Assembly (NCBI GenBank): GCA_025738555.1
Contig: JAOVFP010000008.1
Location: 1,426,001-1,490,000, forward strand
Reading direction: 5' to 3'
Length of the DNA: 64,000 bases
DNA from: Cyathus striatus
Taxonomy: Eukaryota > Basidiomycota > Agaricomycetes > Agaricales > Nidulariaceae
This document shows, one piece after another, positions 51,071 through 62,077 of the stretch. The notes under the pieces were generated by a model that was not told the DNA's origin, searched no databases, and saw nothing but the letters and a program-made list of their open reading frames with translations. Positions within the stretch are counted from its first letter, which is position 1, and the number at the start of each line of letters is the position of its first letter. The translations under genes were made by a program, and so were the position numbers.

Positions 51071-54041
51071 TTATAATTCGTGTAGAAACTCACCTGAGGT
51101 TGAAGTGCTAAATACAGGCTGTGGTATTGGCACTGAACTTTTATCGAAATGCAATGCATCTACACCATGCTTATTAACCCTTGGCTTTTTTGGAGATTGA
51201 CTTGCTGCACGACTTTGCGAATGCAATTGGCATGTAACGGATCTTTGAGAGCGGTAGAACTCTGTAGAAAACCGATCACGCATATTTATGCCCTGGGTTA
51301 ATAGTAGTGCAATACTTGAATGGATGCGAAAGTCATACTGCATGCCATGCATGATGCCTCCAAGCATGGTGAGGTTTATACCATCACGATTAATGTCCCG
51401 ATGAGACTGCTCATTCCCGTTTGTTGATGAAGGCGAACTCTGCCAAACACAAAGAGGAATCAGACTTTGCTTTTGGTTTATAGCCGGAATTACAAATTTT
51501 GCTTTTAATTTATCGTTAAGCCATGCTTTAATATATATGAGTATATATACGAAGGGTGGCAGATGTAGAGCTTACCTTTAGCTTTCTCGGTTCCACCACT
51601 ATTTATAATATCGTATATGGGGGTGATGTCGTCCATAGTTGTAGATGCAAGACTATACATTGCATTGATTACTTCTGTCGTTTCATAGCTTCGTAGATCA
51701 TTAATATGCCGCTTAAAGTGCACAGTACACAGCCTATAAAATCGACGGAGATGGTCATATGCTGTTAAATCCTTCATCATTCGTGTTGGTTCCATGTGGC
51801 AATTTATTTTAAGATCTTGACATAGCATTTTGCAATATAACCCTACCCCTTCAAGAATCAAAACATAAATTAATTCACATAAGTATTGATAAATTATTAA
51901 ATCACTTACCTAGTGCTTGCCCCTTGTGCGCATCAGCAATCCAAACATAATAACCTGTCCCATGAATATGTTGAAATCTAACTGGTAACCCAGTAATCTT
52001 AGTTGCAATTTCGAATATCCGTTTAAAAAGAATGAAGTGGGCTCTTGCTGATTGTGATGTTGTGAAAGCACGTGCACCAATGATAGCTACATCACAGATG
52101 AAGAATTCAGAATTTGATAGTGTAGGATGTACTAGTAGCACAAAAACCAAGCGTACATTTCATTCCATTTGTATCCCAGGTTTCCATTTCAAATTCTTGC
52201 CATTTTCCGTGCACACGCTTGAATGAGGTGTCAATGGAAATGCATGAGGCATGAATTAGTGCGAAGGCCATTGCCTTTGATATGCATATAACAAGATAAA
52301 ATAATTTGTTGCCTTCAATATAATGTGATTCAGCACATCGTACATATTGTTCATCTTCTGGAAGACTTGAGTGTATTTCAGTGAGATATACCGCACCTGG
52401 TCATGTTGTTAGCCCTACTGCCTGCATTATAAAATTCTCAATGATATATGTCATACCGTTAAATCCAGTTCCATTTGGGAAATATTGGTGTCGCAGCTTT
52501 CCTATCAGTCGTTGAACATGATCCAGATTTCCAAGTGAAGGATGTAGTTGAGACAAAGGGGGGTCTAGAGCAGATTTCCATCCAAGATGTCGTCGAAGTG
52601 CAGATACAAACCCAGAATCTATCATAATTTTTCGTGGGGTTGCATCGGAAAGTTTCCAGCCAAGCTCAAGAAGCATAGAGTTAAAAATGTCTATAATCGG
52701 AGGTGGAGTTTTGACACGAAGTGGTGGGGAATGTGAATGAATGCCTTTTGATATAATTACAACTTGTGGGCACAAGTGCAAATCATGGGGTGTGTATATG
52801 GAATATTTGACTTTGCATTTGCTCTGTAAGCGCAGAGAGCCTCGTTGAAGTCTTCCTTTTGAATCACGGTGCCAGAAAGCTAAATATGCAAATTTTAGCA
52901 TTCAAAAATTACAAGACAATGTCAATGAAAATATTACATACGACACTTGTCTTGTTGCTGTGATGGTGATGCTTGATATGTACAACCAGTTAATGGACCA
53001 TATCCATTGCGAAGTGCCTTCTCCTCATGATGTTTAACTAGTAACATATCATCAGATATAAGAGCACTGAGATAGTTTATATCAAAATCTTGAAGGTTTC
53101 TGAGGACGAGATGTGCTCTGTCCCCATATTTCCAGAACTGACATCTAATTTACTTACATTTAGGTATCTGAAAAACGGAAAAGAAAAATAGCTTACTGGA
53201 GTTGTGGTTCATTGAATTTGTTGTACAAAAGTATCATACGTCCTGAACAAATTGTATTGGAACCTGTTTCCAATTTAGAAGTGCATATGTTTCCACTGGT
53301 CTCATCGTCACTCTCTGGTTCACCGGAATAATCAGAAAGGTCAACAGAATTAAAGGAACAGCCAATCTCGTGAACAGCGCAATAGAAAGAGAGTGTCTTG
53401 GAGAATACAATTTCTTCTGGTGATGGGCTTTGGTTATTGTTAGTTAATGCAATCGCATCTTCAGAATAATACTGGCAGACTTTCAACCCTCTACCTGGTG
53501 TGACAACTCATTAGTAAAGATTAATGAAAGCAATGACATTATACATACACGATGTCTTTAGCTGTTTACAGAGTACATTTTTGTGTTGCTCGTCCTTTAA
53601 TATTGATCCACAGTAGGCATTTGTTACACCCCCATGTTTGTCGCCAAGTGAGTTTTGTATGTTTGCCTTTGGGTGATGTTTACTGTGTGGATCAATAGCA
53701 AATCTATGTCCTATAGCGCCATCAGGTGTCGAAGCAGTGACAGGATACTCAATGATAGCACCCAGTGGATAATCAATAAGTCGTTCAATGGTAAGTTTGT
53801 GATGAATGCGAATTGGCCCAGTTGTAACAGAAGGTTCTGCATTAAAAACAGCACTTGCTGAAGGTATGTTGACGAGGGGATGAGCGGGAACATCAAGGAG
53901 TGAAGCATTATAAGAAGAACTCGAAGTTGTAGGAGGGGGAGAATTGGTGTTAAGCAAAGACACATCATTCAGGACGACTCCAGCATTGTGAAGTAAAGTG
54001 CTAGCCTTAGCTATTGCTTCCTTCTGAGGGGTCGAAAACAT
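51071..54041 (-). CDS. MULE-like DDE transposase
   Basis: Multi-exon minus-strand gene starting MFSTPQKEAIAKASTLLHNA at 54041. The order seen is a Ser/Pro-rich N-terminus, a short acidic exon (about 53190-53480), a cysteine/histidine DNA-binding-like region with HLCPQVVIISKGIHSHSPP, then MIDSGFVSALRRHLGW. First catalytic Asp lies in SIDTSFKRVHGKW (about 52230). An intron (GTACGC...GATGTAG) follows, then IIGARAFTTSQSARAHFILF, the second Asp in VWIADAHKGQALG (about 51910), and a CxxH motif in RLCTVHFKRHIND as in Mutator-type transposases. After SYETTEVINAMYSLAS the C-terminal exons (to about 51071) are less conserved. Family placement as MULE-like rests on the D-D-CxxH layout and the 8-bp target duplication. 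Exon ends are approximate, and no clear inactivating change was found. Confidence 0.75.
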
Positions 54042-54803
54042 AAGTTACATATTTGTATGACAACATCAACTTCAGTCTTAAATACACTGAGGCCTTATCT
54101 GCGATGTATTCCCAAGTACAAGTCCACCCCAAAAAATTCGCATTCATAGCCATATACAACACAATAAATCAAATCACCCCTTCAATACAGTAACTTCATA
54201 GAAAAAAATCTCAACTAATTGTGTTTCAGCTCACCTTACAGAGGAAATTTTTCTCTCATGGACGGCACATAACTGATTCCATGCTCAAGCAAACACAGAG
54301 TACCTGGAGCAACGTTAGCCACAAATCCAGTTGGAGGCTGCTCTACCAATATAATTATATTGGAGATGATCATGTTCTACTAAAAAGACGAAGTACGTAG
54401 GTGTTTCAGCAAGCTATAATACATAAATTTCGTTCTCACCGCAATGTTGGACTTTTTCATATCTGCTGTGATTGGAGGACTTAGAATAACTGCAGCCACA
54501 AATCTAGTTCGAGACCACTCTGCCAATATAATAATATCAGAGACCATCATATATTACTAGAGAATGAAGCGGGTAAGTGTTTCAGCAAGCCACAGTATAT
54601 AATTTTCACTCTCACCAAGACAAAATATGAATGAGCAATTTAGCTAGTGTATCAAAACACAAAATTTTCCAGGGCATAACTATCAGGTGCCGATAATCCT
54701 GTGTGTATAGCGACCAGGGATGTCCTGACAATTCAAAACACGAAAGCAAGTAAGATTTCAAAGTATAAGAACAACTTACAACTCCAGTTTTCGCAAAAAT
54801 ATC
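54042..54803. promoter_or_regulatory. Divergent intergenic region of the MULE with a duplicated segment
   Basis: Two copies of about 110 bp (54320-54430 and 54500-54620) share CCAATATAAT-ATAT, a GAGA-CATCATG-like block, GTAAGTGTTTCAGCAAGC and TTCACTCTCACC. They lie between the two divergently transcribed transposon genes, a plausible place for shared control or transposase-binding sites. Confidence 0.5.
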
Positions 54804-55870
54804 ATGGCCTATCCATTAAACCGAGCTTCAAATACCTCTAGTCTTCTCTATGATGACCTTTATGAAAGACAATGCATAAGTTCCGAACTTGTTGGCTGGA
54901 GCATGCTTGCAGGGCAGCTTGTAACAATGGATTAGTACGTTGCATCAGCTTATCGCAAAATAGTATACTAACTTTGATTTTCTTTGAAGTCCAGAAAAAC
55001 AAAACGGAGAACGTGTACGGCCAGCAGGATTACTAGCATGGTTGGATGTGCGAGGCCTATATTGGCCTTGCTTCTGTTCCATTGGTGCCCCAGATGGCGA
55101 GACACGGAGAGCACGCATTGTGCATGCTAGGAACAGGGTTGTTCATGTGTTCTGTTACAATTACCCACCAAACTGCAGCTACTATAGTAAGAAATGAATG
55201 TTTAATAGTTACACATACTAACTTACATGATTACAGTGAATATTTCTGAGAAATGCGAGACAGCAACACTTGGGTCCACATACCTTAACCTACCGACAAA
55301 AAGTATGTATCAATGTCAACACTGCCATTATAACAAATATTTACTTACATTGCGAATTGACAGGAATTGGCTGTCCGGATATGGGCCGTATCTATGCCAA
55401 CTTTCTACTTGCCAGCAATGATAGCAGTATTTCACCGGTGCGCATGGAAGGCTATTGTGGAGAGCACTTAGCCAGCATTGCTGTTCAGCATCAGGCCATA
55501 GTGAACCCAGTTACTACTTGGAATATCCTTGGGAAGCGTAAGCGTAGTGAGTAATTAAAGCAAAGATGATGATGGCACAGTGAACTTAATTTGTTCTATA
55601 GCCTGTCGCGCTTTATTGCCCATTCCAGTGCCAACACCTCCCAAAACTCACTCCCCAGGTGCTACATGTGTTGTCAAACGAGTTAAAAATGGATACAATA
55701 AAGATCTTAAGCCTTCCACAAGCGACACCGACAAGGAACAACCCGTGACACGCCTTAATGAAGGTGAAGAGATTGATACTGATGGATTCCTTGAGTTATG
55801 CACTTCATGCAACAGGTACTTCCTAGCCGATTGCCTTAAGAAGCATATATTAGGTTGCTCAAACAGTTGA
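54804..55870 (+). CDS. Second MULE-encoded protein, function unknown
   Basis: Exon 1 starts MAYPLNRASNTSSLLYDDLY and reaches LAGQLVTMD; a GTACGT...TTTGAAG intron then joins Y to PEKQNGERVRPAGLLAWLDV. Next come GAPDGETRRARIVHARNRVV and NYPPNCSYY, and after another intron LGPHTLTYRQK and TGIGCPDMGRIYANFLLASN. The last exon ends with a C-terminal CTSCNRYFLADCLKKHILGC before TGA. The CxxC...C...C tail looks zinc-binding. The gene is divergent from the transposase and inside the terminal repeats, so it most likely travels with the element as an accessory protein. I do not recognise the family. Confidence 0.6.
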
Positions 55871-56205
55871 CTTACACTTAATAAATAGTAGATAGCATGA
55901 GCAGAAGTTATCTATGTAGTACACCACAGAGATATCAAGCACGTATCATTGTTAATGCGAATTTCACTTGATTGACACGACGCGTCACGATGTTTGTTTA
56001 GTCTACTTACAGGTTGTGATTCAAATATAAGTAAATAAGGTTCAGTTATGGGTCTAGTGGACTGATGAGCCAGTGTGTGTCGGCCATTTCCGGCATCAGC
56101 TGTTTCCACATTTAGACCAGATCTGCGAATCGAATAGTAACAGGGGACATATCACCGCGTCACGCGCACGAGCAAAGCATTACGCTGGTCGGCACGGCTG
56201 CCCAT

Positions 56206-56259
56206 GTTCCCACAGTGGCACATACAAGTTACAACAAAGCGCTCAAGCGCGTACATATA
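56206..56259. other. Junction between duplicated text and MITE
   Basis: Short stretch; an inverted GCGCTCAAGCGC motif lies at 56239-56250 just before the MITE. Confidence 0.4.
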
Positions 56260-56900
56260 CAGGGTTTGATCGCTCAGTTGGACACCAAAACTTATTAGCC
56301 AAATTTATTCTGTTTCATGCATTCTCTTGACTATTTCTTTATATAAGTAGGTGGTATATCGTTAATTCTACACTTTTCTGAATTTTGGGGATAATCTGTG
56401 GTGAGGAAAAGAATACAGACCACATTCTCTTAAATCAAGCTAAAAATAGCTGCACCACTCATTTGTTTAAGCGGCATTACGCGTGGGAAACGGCAATAAA
56501 ACTCGGCGCCGATTAACTCTGGACCAATTGTGAAAGGCTACCATCCCCGAAAATGAGGTCCACGAGTTTCTACACCGCTCAAATTTTAATTTCTTTGGGC
56601 AAGTTTAAGCCTAAAATGGTGGGTAGACATGATATAATAGTATTTACAGTAATATTTGTGCAATTATTCCTATAAAAGTGGAGTTTTATGTCGCACAAGA
56701 TTTTGTGATGCTGTGAAAATTAGGTGTATTTTGAGAATTATTATGCATGGAGTGCTTATGATCACATAAAGAAATTTATAGTATACATTTACATCATAGT
56801 GCATAACATAGAGCAAGTTTTTTGTCTATAGGATGCCTGTACATCGAGAATTGGTCAAGTGTACAGATGAGAGGGACTGTACAACTGAGCGATCAAACCC
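56260..56900. mobile_element. Tc1/mariner-type MITE
   Basis: The left end TA-CAGGGTTTGATCGCTCAG and the right end CTGAGCGATCAAACCC-TA are inverted copies, each with TA outside. The 640-bp interior has no recognised transposase. A GCGCT-AAG-like inverted motif also occurs just outside both ends (56239 and 56925). Confidence 0.75.
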
Positions 56901-57479
56901 TATATCTTTTGTTTGACTCTTAAGCGCTATAATTTTCAAAACAGTATCTGGGCCATATAAACGCAACGTGACATTTGTGCAAGTTATTTATGCTAGGTAA
57001 AACAAAAAGAAGGGTGCTGTATTTACTGCAGGCAGCCATACATCGTTTCCCAACTCTCTAGCCCAGCTCTAGTCGCTTACGACATCGCTTGAGTTGTGTT
57101 TGTCTGCCGACATCAAAATAAGAGCTAACTTAGAGGCTTCTGGAGACATCAAGTCCAATCAATGTTCAATACCGTTTATCACCTACGTACTTCCACACTC
57201 TGCATCGTCACCATCTGAGTGGGAAGCATTTGAAGAACTTTTGGGGTTTGGTAACTCAAACCTTTCAGTTGTATAAGAACGGCTTTGGGCACGGTTGCTA
57301 ATAATACTAAGGAATATGTGTGTAGCTTGTAGTGTATTCTGTCTATTCTGCTCAAAGGGTGGTCTTCGAAAAAACCTGCTAACTCTACGGATCCTTTAGC
57401 TATGCATATTGATATTCAATCTGCACAAGCACATTCTACGAACCTCTGTATTCCGCATTCAACGTTCAACGCCCACAAG
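56901..57479. other. Intergenic
   Basis: A 60-codon plus frame (57094-57276) ends at a stop and has no recognised family. No strong signals. Confidence 0.4.
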
Positions 57480-58127
57480 TTACTCTAGCGACTCTTCTAC
57501 GTGATGTCCATCAGCTTGAAAGAGTTTCACAACATACGTTTTCAGTTCCTCCGTAGTATCTTTCCACTCCTCCGACTCCAGAACTTCCGCCACGTCATCT
57601 CCCAAAACCAAATCGAACCGATCGCCTGCCCATGCACCGCGAGTGATATGCGGAAGGTCATCCGGAATATGCATGCTTGCTGATGGATCCGAGGAGCAGC
57701 AAATCCGAGCTAACAGTGTGTGTCCTAATGAAATCTTCGATACTCCCCGCCACTTTCCTAAATCGTCTCCACGAACAAACTCCTTCTTCGAAAGATTCCG
57801 CAAGATAATATTGCTGTAATCTGCATAACATCGGCCGATATTAGGGCCCTCCTTGTAACGCGAGCTGACCGTGTCGTAAAGTCCTTCGTCGTCATATCGC
57901 TCGAGCTTAGCGAGCTCATGGTCGGTGATAAGACCACCAGGCAAGTCGTCTAACGATGAATATTCTCCCAAGCATAGGACACGGTCTCCTGCCCAGCTGT
58001 CCTTCGAATGTCGAAGAGTGTACAGAATTTTGTCTGGGGTTCGGTTAAAGTACCATTCTCCAAGTTTGGACCATACGTCGATATACTGTTTCTTATCCAA
58101 GTTAACTATCACCCACGATTGACCCAT
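57480..58127 (-). CDS. Conserved basidiomycete protein of unknown function
   Basis: A single-exon 215-codon frame on the minus strand starting MGQSWVIVNLDKKQYID and followed by KLGEWYFNRTP. Two SWAGDR/AWAGDRFD motifs lie in the middle and near the C-terminus, and a GEYSSLDDLPGGLIT segment lies between. Intracellular proteins with the same MGQSW-x-NLDK start and WAGDR motif are common as uncharacterised single-copy or multi-copy genes in Agaricomycetes. No signal peptide or membrane helix is seen. The function is unknown. The frame is intact. Confidence 0.8.
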   Translation of the reverse strand: MGQSWVIVNLDKKQYIDVWSKLGEWYFNRTPDKILYTLRHSKDSWAGDRVLCLGEYSSLDDLPGGLITDHELAKLERYDDEGLYDTVSSRYKEGPNIGRCYADYSNIILRNLSKKEFVRGDDLGKWRGVSKISLGHTLLARICCSSDPSASMHIPDDLPHITRGAWAGDRFDLVLGDDVAEVLESEEWKDTTEELKTYVVKLFQADGHHVEESLE

Positions 58128-59749
58128 GGTGTTGTCTAGGAGTTATAATGACGAAAATGTAGAGTATTAGAATTTCAGAACACAAGGGAAAAGGCGAAAG
58201 GACGATTGAAAACTTGTTGCAATTGATTGATTAAGTAAGCGTTGTGACATGGACCCACAGGACCACAACTCAACTAGTGTCGCGACTCGCGAGTGAACTA
58301 GTGACACTCAGTAAAAACAAAAAGTCATGCGCAACATGCTTCTATCATTCCGATAGTGCTTTTCGTCATGTGTTCGGCATGTGTGGCGGGGTGTGTGAAT
58401 TTCAAGATTAGAGATAATTTTCGCTCATGTATACAACATGCATAAGTCATGCAAACATCATACATTCGGCATGTGTACTTTTAACTTTCAATTCTTAAAT
58501 TAAAACGTTCCGATGCATATGAGTTTTATTTTTCCTTTGTTCAATGATAAGAACCTCAGGTGTTCGACACATTCTGAGAATATACAGTAAATTTGTCACT
58601 GACCTCGCTCAAATCTCAACATTGTGAGATGGCCTGTATAGTTTTCAATTGAGCACGTAGTAGTATGACATAGACTCGATGACACAGACTCGGCCAACAT
58701 GGTGCATTCAACTGAGCAAAAATTCGTGGTACTTCATAATCTTATAGCCCTCTAATCAAAATCTTGACCCTTGCACTTTCTTATATCATCACATCTGCTG
58801 GCTGTCACTCTCAGTAAATACGAAAAATCATGCAATATCATCTCTATGGCATGCGACAGACATGCATGCCTGTTGCATGACGGGAGGCACTTTTTTCGGT
58901 CATGTATCAGGCATCCGAGCAACAGCTAAGAGTCAGAAGTTGGTATTCATGGCAGAAGCTTAATAAGACATACACATCGGCAAGGTTAATTTATTCATGG
59001 ATATAATGAGCTGAGATTACAACAACTGCCGTCACCTGGAGCTGAGGTAGTGTGAAGGTAAGATTAATCTTAGAGAGATTGATAACGAATTGCCGACCGA
59101 ATGTATGTATACATTGTCAATGTGTATACATAGTGTGTGCTGCCCATAGCTCATTGATAAGCCTAATGTAGTATATACCCAAAGTAATATATTGACGTTT
59201 TGACTTTCGACAGTTGACATGCCGTACCTGGTGACCTGATCACTTGTTAAGTCATTGAAGAGTTCAAGAGTAACTCATGTCAACAAACGAAATGTCGGAG
59301 ACTAACCGGAACCCAAACGGACCATGCCACTGACACATCACTATGGGATACCATTGCACCGGCTCCCATCTACTCAATTTTTAGCCATATAAAGCCACCC
59401 AGAGGAATTGACTTATTCTCATCAGTTGGTTACATTGACAGTTGTGGTGCATACTCTAGGTTCGCGCAATTACTACGTATAAGCATAAAATATGAGGTGT
59501 ATTTATAATATGACAGCATGACAGTGGTGAACACCGGTAATGAGAACGGGCGACGAGGTTTCTATGAATTATGTTTAATCATTCAGGAAACCTGTTTAGT
59601 ACTATGTTATGTAGGGTATGAACATAATTTGCATGTTGCCATGTGGTTTCAACAGTGGTCTTGCTCATAAGAGAGAATGATCAGTTTGTTCAAAAGATTA
59701 TTTCACATCAATAGCCTAGACAGTAATAAGACACTCTTCACATGTACAT
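58128..59749. other. Intergenic between the unknown gene and the RiPP precursor
   Basis: No gene recognised. CATGC-rich stretches recur at 58320-58470 and 58830-58930, both preceded by a GTGACACTCAGTAAAaAC-like segment (58300, 58803), so there is an old internal duplication. Low coding potential otherwise. Confidence 0.4.
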
Positions 59750-60583
59750 TTAAACCTTCTCTTGACGAGCCCAAAACGTATCTGGGCCATTATCAATCCT
59801 CTCTTCGATATCGAAATCGTCGGTTCCAGAAGCCTAAATATAGATACTGAGTACACCAGTCATAATTACACGGAAAGTCATCATACCTCTCTGCGTGCCC
59901 AATAGGTATCCGGGCCATTATCAATTCTTACCTCGATGTCGAAATCATCTGCACTAGCAGCCTAATGCAGGTCTGAGTAACAAATATATATCACGTATTC
60001 TTACCATACCTCTCTACGGGCCCACCAAGTATCAGGGCCGTTATCGACCTTAGGCTCTAGATCGAAATCATCCGTAGCCGCCTAGAAGGAATGTTAGTTA
60101 GCTTCATACGACCGTTGATAGGTAAGACTGAATGAAGTATTACCTCGCGTTTTACCCAGTACGTATTAGGTCCGTTGGCGTAAGTGACGTCGATATCAGC
60201 CTGGACAACGTGTCATTTAGTCGAAAATTATAACTGAATAATTGATCATAGCTACCTCTTTTCTAACCCAATAGCTTTTGGGTCCGTTGGCGTAAGCGGG
60301 CTCTACGCTAACCTCACTATCATCCTGGGCTCGGTGATGTGAATACAATGTACATGATTGTGATTTGAGAGAGTGCCAATTACCTCCCGTTTGGCCCAGT
60401 ACGTATTGGGTCCATTGTCGTACGCGGGCTCTACACTAACCTCGCCGTCAGTAGAATAACCCTAAGAGTATTTGAGCTAGTAAATGTATGAAAACAGGTG
60501 GCATTAATCACCTCCACCGGTGCTGGAGCAGCCTGAACAAAGATGGCAAGTAGAGAGAAGGTAAATAAGACAGAGGACCTCAT
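59750..60583 (-). CDS. Repeat-bearing secreted peptide precursor (dikaritin-type RiPP candidate)
   Basis: Seven exons on the minus strand: 60512-60583, 60384-60461, 60256-60324, 60144-60200, 60010-60081, 59887-59961 and 59750-59833. All introns are GT-AG, 48-62 bp, and all in phase 0, giving 168 residues. Exon 1 is a signal peptide (MRSSVLFTFSLLAIFVQA, then APAPVE). Each of the other six exons (19-27 codons) is one repeat: an acidic spacer, then NGPNTYW, NGPKSYW, NGPNTYW, NGPDTWW, NGPDTYW or NGPDTFW, then A/V and KRE, RKE, KRE, RRE, RRE or RQE. Signal peptide, repeated near-identical cores and dibasic Kex2-type sites define fungal UstA-like precursors and KEP proteins. The UstYa-like oxidase gene starts 502 bp away on the other strand. 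Repeats 1-3 share VxxxY-A/D-NGP; repeats 4-6 share DDFD...DNGPDT. The peptide product is unknown. Confidence 0.88.
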
Positions 60584-61085
60584 TTCAGATGAAGGATGTC
60601 GTTCCACTCTCTCAGTGAGTTGGGGCGCATTATATATCCCAAATTTCGATATAATATACCAGGTAAGAGCTATTCATCTCCGCTAGAAATTACAAATGTC
60701 TTGGAAGTTGGATCAGCGTGGAGTAGTTTGCATATCTGTCGATCATGAGATCAGGTCATGCTCCAAAAATAACTCACGACATGTCACTCCGATGGCGAAT
60801 TAGTGATAAAACTCCGTTAATTTTACAACTGGGGTTGGGGAGTAAGATAATCAGGACCTTGCGAGTGTCGGAGGATTTACGAAACGAGTTTGAAACCGCA
60901 TTGTATCCGATTAGACAGTTATGTTGCACATGGAGGACCAGAGTGTTGGACCTCCATGATGTATGCAAACCTATGCAAACGCATTTCCAGGCACCGTTTA
61001 GTTTTCGAGAAAGAATAGGATGACACCTGTTCCTGTATATTAGATATCAAAGACCTTCGTATTATCTTTCAATAGAATCCTTACC
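60584..61085. promoter_or_regulatory. Divergent promoter between precursor and UstYa-like gene
   Basis: On the minus strand a TATATAATG motif (about 60629-60637) lies about 46 bp upstream of the precursor ATG, a good TATA box. Some 500 bp separate the two start codons, so shared regulation is likely. A 92-codon plus-strand frame (60745-61023) is open but has no recognised family and overlaps the promoter; it may be fortuitous. Confidence 0.55.
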
Positions 61086-62077
61086 ATGGGCAACGATTCT
61101 GCTGAATACCTTCCCCTAGTGGCATCCCCACTCAGCTCCACTGTTCGCGTCGGTCGGTTCGAACGGAAGGGGTTCTTCTCTAATATTTGCCTTCGAGAGC
61201 TTTTCTTTCTCGTCGTTATTGGGTTGCAATCTATAGCCCTAGTCATAACGCTTTCATCTCGAACATCAACTGCCAACCTTGCGTCGACCACCTGCCCTAA
61301 ATCAGGCGAATCATTGCTATACTGTAAGTTTTAGCCCACCCTAATGGTGATGGCTTTGCCACCAACGCTGTTGCTCTATAGCCCCTGCACAGAGAGCGGT
61401 TGAGTACGAAGTGAAGTCTTTCACTTCTGGAAGAGAACACAAGACTATATACCAGGGTCTTTCTGACGATGTGGACCGAGCTTGGGGAGAGCTGTATAAT
61501 CGTAAGTTCACATAATGATTAACCGTTCACTGTGCTTAGAAAATTACAGATACGATCTTGAAAATCCCCAAGAGTGAAGCAGCTCTCCTTCCAAATAAAA
61601 CGTATCCCATCAAAGAAGAGCCAGGATATTACATCGCGGGATTGGATGTTTTTCATCAATTACACTGTTTGGTTAACTTATATCGCTTCGGGCAACTTAT
61701 AACCCTTACTAAATATGTGTTTTCAGAATCTCGTTAGACGAGCCCTTAATAAAGACCACTATCCTAATGATGTTCACCTAACCGAGGAACACATATCGCA
61801 TTGCGTCGACTCCGTACGGCAATCGTTGATGTATGTTTTAACAATATTCGAAGTTACATTCATCTAAAATTGGTTTAGGTGTAATGCTGATATATCGGTT
61901 AATGTGTGGCAATGGAGCGATGAAGTCAAAGGAGTTGTCGGATACAGCACCCAAGCTCATTCGTGTAAAAATTTCAATAAGCTTTTAGATTGGGCCAGGG
62001 ATCATAGGCTACATCATTGGATCGACACAAGGTTTTACATCGATGATGAACTTCCCGATCCTCCTGTAATTAGTTAA
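61086..62077 (+). CDS. UstYa-like DUF3328 oxidase
   Basis: Five exons: 61086-61323, 61382-61501, 61550-61671, 61727-61830 and 61879-62077, all GT-AG and in frame, giving 260 residues. Layout is a short cytosolic N-terminus, one membrane helix (ELFFLVVIGLQSIALVITLS, about residues 38-57) and a lumenal domain. That domain carries both family-defining HxxHC motifs: HQLHC (residues 155-159) and HISHC (182-186, in EEHISHCVDSVRQSLMC), followed by NVW. Proteins of this family (UstYa/UstYb of ustiloxin biosynthesis and relatives in other dikaritin and cyclic peptide pathways) catalyse oxidative cyclisation or other oxidation of peptide side chains. The divergent neighbour is the repeat precursor with conserved Tyr/Trp cores, the obvious substrate. 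No other biosynthetic gene is visible in the window. Confidence 0.92.

Larger units (their letters stand above)
50137..56158. mobile_element. 6.0-kb MULE-like DNA transposon
   Basis: Inverted ends share ATAGTCCCCTGTTACTATCC (left) and GAATAGTAACAGGGGACAT (right), with a looser match in the outermost 8-10 bp. Exact 8-bp direct repeats GTCACGCG flank it (50129-50136 and 56159-56166). The uninterrupted target is visible in duplication copy A at 36844-36851 (GTCACACG, one difference), with the same flanking text on both sides. It carries a transposase gene (minus) and a divergent second gene (plus). Neither shows an obvious lesion, so this may be a recent and possibly autonomous copy. Confidence 0.88.

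Noticed and set aside
60745..61023. 92-codon plus-strand frame in the divergent promoter as a third gene of the RiPP locus
   Set aside because: No signal, domain or family resemblance, and it occupies the promoter of both neighbours. Kept only as a note.
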